Below, in pieces: positions 46,045 through 53,700 of a DNA stretch of 64,000 nucleotides. A program made the translations under genes and the position numbers. Source of the stretch: Pseudomonas sp. PSE14 (lineage in GTDB: Bacteria > Pseudomonadota > Gammaproteobacteria > Pseudomonadales > Pseudomonadaceae); contig NZ_CP115669.1 of the NCBI RefSeq assembly GCF_029203285.1, positions 124,001-188,000 of the forward strand, written 5' to 3'. A model generated the notes under the pieces. It searched no databases. It was not told where the DNA came from and saw only the letters and a program-made list of their open reading frames with translations. The first letter of the stretch is position 1; each line of letters starts with the position of its first letter.

Positions 46045-47661
46045 ATGCTCAGCTTTTCCGCCCAGGAGTACCCCTATCCCTCGCAGCGCTCGCTGGTCTT
46101 CGGCCGTCGCGGGATGGTCGCCACCTCGCAGCCGCTGGCGGCGCAGGTCGGGCTGGACATGCTCAGGCGCGGCGGCAACGCCATCGACGCGGCCATCGCC
46201 ACGGCGGCGGCGCTGACGGTGGTCGAGCCCACCGGCTGCGGCCTCGGCGGCGACGCCTTTGCCCTGGTCTGGGTGAAGGACCGCCTCTACGGCCTGGATG
46301 CCAGCGGCCACGCGCCGCAGAAGCTGAGCATCGAGGCGGTGCAGGCCGCCGGCCATTCGAAGATGCCGCTGTACGGCTGGACCCCGGTGACCGTGCCGGG
46401 CTGCCCGGCGGCCTGGGCCGAGCTGTCGCGGCGTTTTGGCCGCCTGCCGTTCGCCGAGCTGCTGGCGCCGGCCATCGAACTGGCGCGCGACGGTTTCCCG
46501 GTTTCGCCGGTGATCGCCGGCCTCTGGCAGAGTGGCCTGGACAAGTTCCGCACGGCGCGACCGCAACATCCCGAGTTGCAGACCTGGTTCGACGAATTCC
46601 TCCTCGACGGCCGTGCCCCCTTCGCCGGCGAACTCTTCGCCAATCCGGCCCAGGCCGACACCTTGCAGGCCCTTGCCGAAAGCCAGTGCGAAAGCTTCTA
46701 CCGTGGCGAGCTGGCGCGCAGCATCGCCGCTCACGCCGAGCGCAGCGGCGGCTACCTGCGCGCCGATGACCTGGCCGGCTACCGGCCGCAGTGGGTCGAA
46801 CCGATCTCGCTGAACTACCGCGGCTACGACGTCTGGGAAATCCCGCCCGCCGGCCAGGGCCTGGTGGCGCTGATGGCGCTGAACATCCTCAAGGGCTTCG
46901 ACTTCGGCGACCGCGACAGCCCGGAAACCTGGCACCGCCAGGTGGAGGCGATGAAGCTCGCCTACGCCGATGGCCGCGCCTACATCGGCCAGCCGGACTG
47001 CATGCGCGTCAGCGTGGCCGATCTGCTCAGCGACGACTACGCCGCCAGCCGCCGTGAACTGATTGGCGCGCGGGCGCTGGAGCCGCATCCGGGCAAGCCG
47101 AAATCCGGCGGCACCGTGTACCTGGCCTGCGCCGACGGCGAGGGCAACATGGTCTCCTTCATCCAGAGCAACTACCACGGCTTCGGCTCCGGCGTGGTGG
47201 TACCCGGCACCGGCATTGCCCTGCAGAACCGGGGCGCCGAGTTCAGCCTCGATGCGCAGCACGTCAACGCCCTGCGCCCCGGCAAGAAGACCTTCCACAC
47301 CATCATTCCCGGCTTCCTCAGCAAGGACGGCGTACCGCTCGGCCCGTTCGGCGTGATGGGCGCCTACATGCAGCCGCAAGGGCACGTGCAGATAGTGATG
47401 AACCTGGTGGACTTCGGCCTCAACCCCCAGGCCGCACTCGACGCGCCGCGCTGGCAGTGGCTGGGGGACAAGCGCGTGGGCATCGAATACCACGCGCCGC
47501 GCAGCCTGGCGGCGGTGCTGACGCGGCGTGGCCACCATGTGGAAGTGGCCCATGACCTGACCACCTATGGGCGCGGCCAGATCGTCCTGCGCGACCCGGT
47601 GAGCGGGGTTCTTTGTGGCGGAACCGAGCCGCGCACCGACGCCCATATCGCCGTCTGGTAA
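46045..47661 (+). CDS. gamma-glutamyltransferase-family Ntn hydrolase
   Basis: A 538-residue GGT-family protein. Self-cleavage is expected before Thr357 in KSGGTVYLACAD, which becomes the N-terminal nucleophile of the small subunit; GGNAIDAAIATAAALTVVEP and GPFGVMGAYMQPQGHVQI are family blocks. No signal peptide, unlike classical periplasmic GGT, so it is cytosolic and may be an acylase or hydrolase for N-acyl or glutamyl compounds. GGAGG 6 bases before the ATG at 46045 fixes the start. Confidence 0.87.
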   Translation: MLSFSAQEYPYPSQRSLVFGRRGMVATSQPLAAQVGLDMLRRGGNAIDAAIATAAALTVVEPTGCGLGGDAFALVWVKDRLYGLDASGHAPQKLSIEAVQAAGHSKMPLYGWTPVTVPGCPAAWAELSRRFGRLPFAELLAPAIELARDGFPVSPVIAGLWQSGLDKFRTARPQHPELQTWFDEFLLDGRAPFAGELFANPAQADTLQALAESQCESFYRGELARSIAAHAERSGGYLRADDLAGYRPQWVEPISLNYRGYDVWEIPPAGQGLVALMALNILKGFDFGDRDSPETWHRQVEAMKLAYADGRAYIGQPDCMRVSVADLLSDDYAASRRELIGARALEPHPGKPKSGGTVYLACADGEGNMVSFIQSNYHGFGSGVVVPGTGIALQNRGAEFSLDAQHVNALRPGKKTFHTIIPGFLSKDGVPLGPFGVMGAYMQPQGHVQIVMNLVDFGLNPQAALDAPRWQWLGDKRVGIEYHAPRSLAAVLTRRGHHVEVAHDLTTYGRGQIVLRDPVSGVLCGGTEPRTDAHIAVW

Positions 47662-47764
47662 CACAACCGCCCGGCAGTCCGGCGCAATCTCCAGGTGTGG
47701 CGCGTGTCCGCCTCTGGCATCATTCGCGCCCGAAAAAATGCGTGATGTTTCCCTCGGGGCACTG

Positions 47765-47817
47765 TGTAGATTTCCTACAGAAGAGTTGTATACACAATTT
47801 GAATTGATTCGATTCAA
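47765..47817. promoter_or_regulatory. operator-like dyads in the ggt-ompK gap
   Basis: The 471-base gap 47662-48132 has no gene. Its AT-rich centre holds three dyads: TGTAG-N5-CTACA (47765-47779), the palindrome TGTATACA (47787-47794) and TTGAAT-N7-ATTCAA (47799-47817). The last is a good candidate operator. The TetR encoded downstream is one possible binder. The remainder to 48132 is unremarkable, ending in AGGAGC 6 bases before the ATG. Confidence 0.45.
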
Positions 47818-48132
47818 CACAAATCTGTCATGTATCCAATTTTCTTCCTGGTGATCGCCAAAGTCTGAACCTGAATGGCGCGAGGCTGCCCTGGAATCCG
47901 GCAAAGTTGTCTCGTGGGTCAGGAAATTGCCGACCCAGAGCCGGCTGAGAGTGTCCGCCGTCCCTGTGGGGACCACGCAAAAAGCACGGATCGATCATGG
48001 ATCCGGCATAAAAACGGAACGCTCGGTCAGGTTTGGCGCCAATCTTGCTTTCCCAGGCCAGACCTGACCGACAGGACAGGTTCCGCTGACAACTAAAAAC
48101 GTAATTCGACTGCACTGATTTAGGAGCAACGC

Positions 48133-48969
48133 ATGACTCGCACTCTCGCATCCCTGCTGTTTGCCAGCGGGCTGCTGGCGGCCGGCCAAGCCATGGCCGG
48201 CGGTGAAGACCTGACTCCGGCTCCGGCCTCCAACGACGGCCCGCTGATCTGGCACAACGAAAGCCTGAGCTACCTGTGGGGCAAGAACTACAAGGTCGAT
48301 CCGCCGATCCAGCAGACCTTCACCCTCGAGAGTGCGAGCGCCTGGACCTGGGGCGATATCTGGTTCTTCGTCGACCAGATCAACTACAACGGCAAGGAAA
48401 GCTCGGTAAACGGCAAGAACAGCTACTACGGCGAGTTCAGCCCGCGCCTGTCGTTCGGCAAGCTCACCGGCACCGACCTGTCCTTCGGCCCGGTCAAGGA
48501 CGTGCTGCTGGCCAGCACCTACGAGTTCGGTGAAGGCGACGTCGAGTCCTACCTGCTCGGCCCGGGCTTCGACCTGGCCCTGCCCGGCTTCGACTACTTC
48601 CAGCTGAACTTCTACTACCGCAAGCCCGACGGCAACCGCGTACCGTCCGGCGCCTGGCAGATCACCCCGGCGTGGGCCATCACCATCCCGGTGGGCAACT
48701 CCGACATCCTGTTCGACGGCTTCATGGACTGGGTCGTCAACAACAAGGACGCCAGCTCCAGCGAGCGCGGCCAGAGCGACTACCACGCCAACCTGCACTT
48801 CAACCCGCAGATCAAGTACGACCTGGGCAAGGCCATGGGCTACGAGGCCAAGCACCTGTACGTGGGTATCGAGTACGACTACTGGTCCGACAAGTACGGC
48901 ATCAAGGATTCCCAGTACTTCACCACCGACCAGAACACCATGAGCGCACTGGTCAAGTACCACTTCTGA
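48133..48969 (+). CDS. OmpK/Tsx-like nucleoside-specific outer-membrane channel
   Basis: A 278-residue outer-membrane barrel. Signal peptide is MTRTLASLLFASGLLAAGQA with cleavage after AMA. The mature part has the family features LSYLWGKNYKVDP, FVDQINYNGKES and YYGEFSPRLSFGK, with alternating barrel strands, ending SALVKYHF with a terminal Phe. Tsx-type channels pass nucleosides. The neighbouring RutR-like TetR and the purine genes of the window fit nucleoside or base uptake, though this is inference. Confidence 0.85.
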   Translation: MTRTLASLLFASGLLAAGQAMAGGEDLTPAPASNDGPLIWHNESLSYLWGKNYKVDPPIQQTFTLESASAWTWGDIWFFVDQINYNGKESSVNGKNSYYGEFSPRLSFGKLTGTDLSFGPVKDVLLASTYEFGEGDVESYLLGPGFDLALPGFDYFQLNFYYRKPDGNRVPSGAWQITPAWAITIPVGNSDILFDGFMDWVVNNKDASSSERGQSDYHANLHFNPQIKYDLGKAMGYEAKHLYVGIEYDYWSDKYGIKDSQYFTTDQNTMSALVKYHF

Positions 48970-48981
48970 CGGCTCGCCGGG

Positions 48982-48999
48982 CCCCGCCACGCGGCGGGG
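48982..48999 (+). terminator. hairpin after ompK
   Basis: CCCCGCC-ACGC-GGCGGGG, 13 bases after the stop, extended by GG/CC. No T run follows, so it may be a stability hairpin rather than a terminator. Confidence 0.5.
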
Positions 49000-49109
49000 T
49001 CCGTGGTCCCGCATGGCGCATTGCCACTCATTTTCTCCGGCGAGCGCTTGAATCGCCCGCCCCGCCTGGGTTATCCATGCTGCGCCCCCCGTAGACGTGG
49101 ATTCGCCCC

Positions 49110-49778
49110 ATGACCCTCCAAGTGCCCGCCCATACCGTGCAGAACGGCGACAAGCCCGCCGGCCGCATTCGCCAGAAGAATGAAGAAGCCATCCTCACGG
49201 CTGCCGAGGAGGAGTTCGCCCGTCACGGCTTCAAGGGCACCAGCATGAACACCATCGCCCAGCGCGTCGGCCTGCCCAAGGCCAACCTGCACTACTACTT
49301 CAGCAACAAGCTGGGGCTGTACGTGGCGGTGCTGAGCAACATCCTCGATCTGTGGGACAGCACCTTCAACCACCTCACCGTGGACGACGACCCGGCCACC
49401 GCGCTGGCTGCCTACATCCGCGCCAAGATGGAGTTCTCCCGCCGCTACCCGCAGGCCTCGCGGGTGTTCGCCATGGAAATCATCAGCGGCGGCGAGTGCC
49501 TGACCGAGCATTTCAGCCAGGACTACCGCACCTGGTTCGCCGGCCGCGCCGCTGTGTTCCAGGCCTGGATCGCCGCCGGCAAGATGGACCCGGTCGACCC
49601 GGTGAATCTGATCTTCCTGATCTGGAGCAGCACCCAGCACTACGCCGATTTCGCCACCCAGATCGCCTTCGTCACCGGCCGCAAGCGCATGTCCAAGCAG
49701 GACTTCGGCGAGGCCAGCGACAACCTCATCCGCATCATCCTCAAGGGCTGCGGCCTGACACCGCCGGCGACGGCATGA
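49110..49778 (+). CDS. TetR-family regulator, RutR-like
   Basis: A 222-residue regulator. The N-terminal HTH lies at about residues 20-70 (ILTAAEEEFARHGFKGTSMN, RVGLPKANLHYYFSNKLGLY), followed by a helical ligand domain of the RutR type (FAMEIISGGECLTEHFSQDY, YADFATQIAFVTGR). RutR senses pyrimidines. Its stop overlaps the YigZ start (ATGA), so the two are coupled. Likely controls itself and possibly ompK. Confidence 0.82.
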   Translation: MTLQVPAHTVQNGDKPAGRIRQKNEEAILTAAEEEFARHGFKGTSMNTIAQRVGLPKANLHYYFSNKLGLYVAVLSNILDLWDSTFNHLTVDDDPATALAAYIRAKMEFSRRYPQASRVFAMEIISGGECLTEHFSQDYRTWFAGRAAVFQAWIAAGKMDPVDPVNLIFLIWSSTQHYADFATQIAFVTGRKRMSKQDFGEASDNLIRIILKGCGLTPPATA

Positions 49779-50365
49779 GTTTCACCCTCGCCGCGCCCGT
49801 CCTCTACCAGGAAGAGATTCGCAAGAGCCGCTTCCACTGCGTTGCCGCGCCGATCGCCAGCGAGGCCGAGGCGCTGGCCTTCCTCGCCGCGCACCGCGAC
49901 GCCAGCGCCGGGCACAACTGCTGGGCCTGGAAGCTGGGCAACCAGTACCGCTTCAGCGATGACGGCGAACCCGGCGGTACGGCCGGACGCCCGATGCTGG
50001 TGGCCATCGAGGGGCAGGACATGGACCGTGTGGTGGTCATGGTCAGCCGCTGGTTCGGCGGCATCAAGCTCGGCACCGGCGGCCTGGCCCGCGCCTACGG
50101 CGGCTGCGCGGCGAAATGCCTGCAGGACGCGCCGCGTGTGGAGCTGGTGCCCAGCAGCCGGCTGGCCTTCGAGTGCAGCTTCGCCGAGCACGCGCTGTTC
50201 AAGGCGCGGTTGCTGGCCCTGGGCGCCGCCATCGAAGACGAGGCCTTTGGCGCCAATGGCGTACAGCTGACGCTGAACCTGCCCACCGTCCAGGTGGACG
50301 CCCTGCAGCGACTGCTCAGCGACCTCAGCCGGGGCCGTATCCAGGCGCAATCGCTGGACACCTGA
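49775..50365 (+). CDS. yigZ: YigZ/IMPACT family protein
   Basis: A 196-residue YigZ. The UPF0029 N-terminal domain has EEIRKSRFHCVAAPI, HNCWAWKLGNQYRFSDDGEP and GGTAGRPML, and VSRWFGGIKLGTGGLARAYG is the family hallmark; a DUF1949 domain follows from about 130. The family is linked to translation control (IMPACT), but the bacterial role is not settled. It begins within the TetR stop. Confidence 0.9.
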   Translation: MSFTLAAPVLYQEEIRKSRFHCVAAPIASEAEALAFLAAHRDASAGHNCWAWKLGNQYRFSDDGEPGGTAGRPMLVAIEGQDMDRVVVMVSRWFGGIKLGTGGLARAYGGCAAKCLQDAPRVELVPSSRLAFECSFAEHALFKARLLALGAAIEDEAFGANGVQLTLNLPTVQVDALQRLLSDLSRGRIQAQSLDT

Positions 50366-50394
50366 AGCTTCTCCCCAATCGCCGTGGAACCGCC

Positions 50395-50784
50395 TGTGGA
50401 TAACCTGTGGTTCGACGCCGCCTGCCCGGATGAATCGTGGTCTTGGGCGAGCTGGTCGATTTTTGATCAAAAGCACAGCCCGGCGTTGGGCATTATTTGA
50501 ACAAGCTGTGGAAAAGCTGTTGGCAGATTTGCCCGGATTTTCCTGATCCGGCGGCCATCGAATCATTCAGTGAACTTATACAGCTCCCGCAGTGCCTGGG
50601 CTCGGGCCTTTCGAGCGAATGTTCAGTGGCGGTGGAGAACCCGGTGTAAAAGCTCTGAACAATTTGTGGGTAATCTGTGCGCTATTCGGGCCCGATCATT
50701 GCTCGTCCGGGGCGATGATCGATCAGCAAGGCTCACTGACAAGCAGGTTGCGCGGAACCAGGGGCCCCGCCAGCCTGTGGGTAA
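50395..50784. other. 460-base gap with four same-orientation DnaA-box-like motifs
   Basis: The gap 50366-50825 has no gene. The reverse strand holds TTATCCACA (50395-50403, perfect DnaA box), TTTTCCACA (50507-50515, fits TTWTNCACA) and two TTACCCACA (50665-50673, 50776-50784, one mismatch each), all in one orientation and spaced 112, 158 and 111 bases. TTTTGATCAAAA at 50461-50472 is a perfect palindrome. AT content is somewhat raised. This could be a DnaA titration or regulatory site. Confidence 0.5.
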
Positions 50785-50792
50785 CTTTGGGG

Positions 50793-50818
50793 AAAAGACG
50801 CCGGCGCGGAGGCCGGCG
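50793..50818 (-). terminator. terminator after the dCache chemoreceptor gene
   Basis: On the minus strand CGCCGGC-CTCCGC-GCCGGCG followed by TCTTTTCCCC, 8 bases after the stop of the chemoreceptor gene. Confidence 0.75.
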
Positions 50819-50825
50819 CCGGGGC

Positions 50826-52754
50826 TTACAAGCGGAATTGCGCCATCTGCCGCGCCAGGTCGTCGGCCAGGGCGCGCAGCTCGCGGCACTGCTCGCTGCC
50901 GTGCTGCACTTCGTGGGTGGTGGCATGGGCCAGGTCGGCGATGCCCTGCACGTTGCGGTTGATCTCCTCGGTCACCGCCGACTGCTCCTCGGTGGCGGTG
51001 GCCACCTGGTGGTTGATGTCGCTGATGCGTTCCACCTGGTCGGCGATGGCGCCCAGCGAGACTCCGGCCTGTTCGCTGGCGGTCAGGCTCTGGCCGGTGG
51101 CCTGCTGGCCGGAGTGCATCGAGCGCACGGCAACCTCGGCGCCGTTCTTCAGGCGCTGGATGATGGCGAGGATTTCGTCGGTGGAACCCTGGGTGCGGCT
51201 GGCCAGGGTGCGCACCTCGTCCGCCACCACGGCAAAACCGCGGCCCAGCTCGCCGGCCCGCGCCGCCTCGATGGCGGCGTTGAGGGCGAGCAGGTTGGTC
51301 TGCTCGGACACGCCACGGATCACCGCCAGCACCTGGTCGATGCTCGCCACCTGGTCGGCCAGCTGGCCCACCGCGCTGGCGGCCTCGCCGATTTCCCCGG
51401 ACATGCGTTGGCCGAGCTGCAGCGAGCCGTCGACCACCCGCCGCGCCTCGCCGGCCTCGTCCCGCGCCTGCTGCGAGGCACTGGCCGCCTGTTCGGCGTT
51501 GCGCGCGATCTCCTGCACGGTGCTGCCCATTTCGTTCACCGCCGTGGCGACCATGTCGGTCATCTCCTGCTGGCGGCCGGCGCGTTCGGCGGTGTTGTCC
51601 ACCACCCGCGCCACTTCGCCGACCGTCTGCAGCAGCCGCTGGCTGGTGGCGAGCACGGCGCCGATCAGCGCACGCTGGCCTTCGAGGAAGCGGTTGAAGC
51701 CGCGCGCCAGGTCGCCCAGCTCGTCGGCGCGACTGTCGTCCAGGCGGCGGGTCAGGTCGCCACCGCCTGCGCCGATGTCCAGCAGCGCGCCGGTGACCTG
51801 GCGAATCGGTTTCACCAGGCTGCGCGCCATCAGCACCACCAGCGCCAGGCAGACCAGCGCCACCAGCGCGCCGGCCAGGCCCGATAAGGCCAGTGCTTCG
51901 CGGGCGTCGGCGTAGATTTCCGCCTCCGGCACTTCGCTCACCAGGGTCCAGCCGAGGTCGTGCAAGGGCAGGCTGGCGGCCAGGAAGTCGTCGCCGTCGC
52001 GCTCGAAACGGGCGCTCTGGAAGCCCTGTTTGCCGAGCAGCGCGGCCGCCGCCCGGGCGCCGAGCAGGTCGTCCAGGGTGCGGCCCTTGGGCAACGACGG
52101 GTCGGGGTGGATCTGCACCTGGCCGTCGTTCTTCACCAGGTACACGCGCCCGGACGCTCCGAAGCGGAAGTCGCGGATCAGCGCTGACAGCTCGCGCATC
52201 TCCAGGCCCAGCCCGGCGATGCCCAGGAGCTTGCCGCCCTGCTCCACGCGCTGGTCGATGAACAGCGCCAGTTCGCCGGTGCCGCCGTCGACGTCGATGT
52301 TCCACATGCGTGGCTTGCCGCTGTCGATGAACTGGAAGTACCAGCTGTCCTTCGGCTCGCTGCGGCTCAAGGTGCGCTCCTTGCCCTTGTCGCTGTAGTA
52401 GGCGCCGCTGGCGTTGGAAGTGATCAACGCGGAGAAGGCTTTCTGCGAGGCGCGGATGCCGCCCAGGTAACGGGTGAATTCGGCGAGCCGTTCCGGGCTT
52501 TCGCCGGCGGCCAGCCAGTCCTGCACCAGGGTGTTCTCGGCGATGCCGGAGGCGGCGGTGATCGGTCCGGTGAGGCGTCGTTCGAAATCGTTGGCGATCG
52601 CCTGGATGCTCGCCGGCAGGGCCTGTTCGAGCAGGTAGCGCTCGCTCAGGCGATTGACCAGCACGGCATACAGGCCGAGGACGATGAGCAGGCTGATCAG
52701 CAGGGCAGCGCCCATGCTGAGGATGAGTTGGGTCTGGATACTTCGCAGGCGCAT
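50826..52754 (-). CDS. methyl-accepting chemotaxis protein with dCache sensor
   Basis: A 642-residue transmembrane receptor. TM1 ([20 protein letters not shown]), a periplasmic dCache_1 domain at about 35-275 with [14 protein letters not shown] and [17 protein letters not shown]2 ([20 protein letters not shown]), HAMP, and a signalling domain with tip [20 protein letters not shown]. No CheR tether at the C-terminus (ends MAQFRL). GGAGGAG 9 bases before the ATG at 52754 fixes the start. The dCache ligand is unknown; amines or amino acids are common. It is an unlinked receptor next to xdhC. Confidence 0.9.
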   Translation of the reverse strand: MRLRSIQTQLILSMGAALLISLLIVLGLYAVLVNRLSERYLLEQALPASIQAIANDFERRLTGPITAASGIAENTLVQDWLAAGESPERLAEFTRYLGGIRASQKAFSALITSNASGAYYSDKGKERTLSRSEPKDSWYFQFIDSGKPRMWNIDVDGGTGELALFIDQRVEQGGKLLGIAGLGLEMRELSALIRDFRFGASGRVYLVKNDGQVQIHPDPSLPKGRTLDDLLGARAAAALLGKQGFQSARFERDGDDFLAASLPLHDLGWTLVSEVPEAEIYADAREALALSGLAGALVALVCLALVVLMARSLVKPIRQVTGALLDIGAGGGDLTRRLDDSRADELGDLARGFNRFLEGQRALIGAVLATSQRLLQTVGEVARVVDNTAERAGRQQEMTDMVATAVNEMGSTVQEIARNAEQAASASQQARDEAGEARRVVDGSLQLGQRMSGEIGEAASAVGQLADQVASIDQVLAVIRGVSEQTNLLALNAAIEAARAGELGRGFAVVADEVRTLASRTQGSTDEILAIIQRLKNGAEVAVRSMHSGQQATGQSLTASEQAGVSLGAIADQVERISDINHQVATATEEQSAVTEEINRNVQGIADLAHATTHEVQHGSEQCRELRALADDLARQMAQFRL

Positions 52755-52863
52755 ATTCTTGTTCTCCTCCGAACGCACGGCGAATCGCCCGCGGCTGGAT
52801 GCGGGCGAAGAGACGGGGTCAGGAGGTTATCGGCCGGGGGGCGGAAAACTGTTGTCCAGCTGG

Positions 52864-53700
52864 TCAGCTTTTCGTCGGATCGCTGCACAGCGCCGCCCAG
52901 GCCACGCCTTCACGGGTCTGGCGCGGCGGTGCGTCCTGGTGATAGCGGGCGATGACCTGGGCGGCAATGGAGATGGCGACCTCCAGCGGCCGTTTGCCGG
53001 GCACCTCGGCCAGCCCGATGGGGCAGTGCAGCTGGGCGATGACCTCCGGCGGATAGCCGCGCTGTTCCAGGCGCATCTGGAAGCGCTGGGCCTTGGTGCG
53101 CGAACCGATCATGCCGAGGAAACGGGCGTCACCGCGCTTGAGCACGGCTTCGGCGAGGGCGTAGTCCAGCGGGTGGTTGTGGGTCATGACCAGGAAGTAG
53201 CTGCCCGGCGGCGCTTCGCTCACCGCGTCTTCCGGCTCGTCGAGCAGGCGCATGCGTACGCCCTCGGGGACCGTCTGTGGAAACTGGGCCGCGCGGCTGT
53301 CGACCCACTCCAGGCGCAGCGGCAGGCCCGCCAGCAGCGGCGCCAGGGCGCGGCCCACGTGGCCGGCGCCGAACAGCAGCACCTGCGGCCCGCGCGCGGC
53401 GAAGCACTCGAACAGCAGGCTGGCGCGCCCGCCGCAGCATTGGCCCAGGCGCGGGCCGAGGGGGAAGTGTTCCAGCGCCTGCGCATCCTGGCCGGCCAGC
53501 AGGAGCTTGCGCGCGTGCTCGATGGCGGCGAACTCCAGGTGACCGCCGCCGATGGTGTCCACCGTGGTTTCGGCGGTGACCAGCATCTTGCTGCCGGACT
53601 CGCGCGGGGTGGAGCCCTGCACGCCGATCACGGTGACCAGCACGTAGGGCTCGGCGCTGTCGCGCAGGCGGGCGATGGCGTCCATCCAGGTGGTTGTCAT
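52864..53700 (-). CDS. xdhC: XdhC, molybdenum cofactor sulfuration/insertion factor
   Basis: A 278-residue XdhC/CoxI-family protein. Both parts are present: the N-terminal GSTPRESGSKMLV, DTIGGGHLEF and the cysteine pair GQCCGGRA, and the Rossmann part VLLFGAGHVGRALAPLL. It binds Moco and delivers the sulfurated form to XdhB. Its ATG overlaps the xdhB stop by 4 bases, so translation is coupled. Confidence 0.93.
   Translation of the reverse strand: MTTTWMDAIARLRDSAEPYVLVTVIGVQGSTPRESGSKMLVTAETTVDTIGGGHLEFAAIEHARKLLLAGQDAQALEHFPLGPRLGQCCGGRASLLFECFAARGPQVLLFGAGHVGRALAPLLAGLPLRLEWVDSRAAQFPQTVPEGVRMRLLDEPEDAVSEAPPGSYFLVMTHNHPLDYALAEAVLKRGDARFLGMIGSRTKAQRFQMRLEQRGYPPEVIAQLHCPIGLAEVPGKRPLEVAISIAAQVIARYHQDAPPRQTREGVAWAALCSDPTKS

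Noticed and set aside
50395-50784. Chromosomal replication origin
   Set aside because: No dnaA, dnaN, gyrB or rpmH genes nearby and no strong AT-rich unwinding stretch; the boxes alone are not enough.
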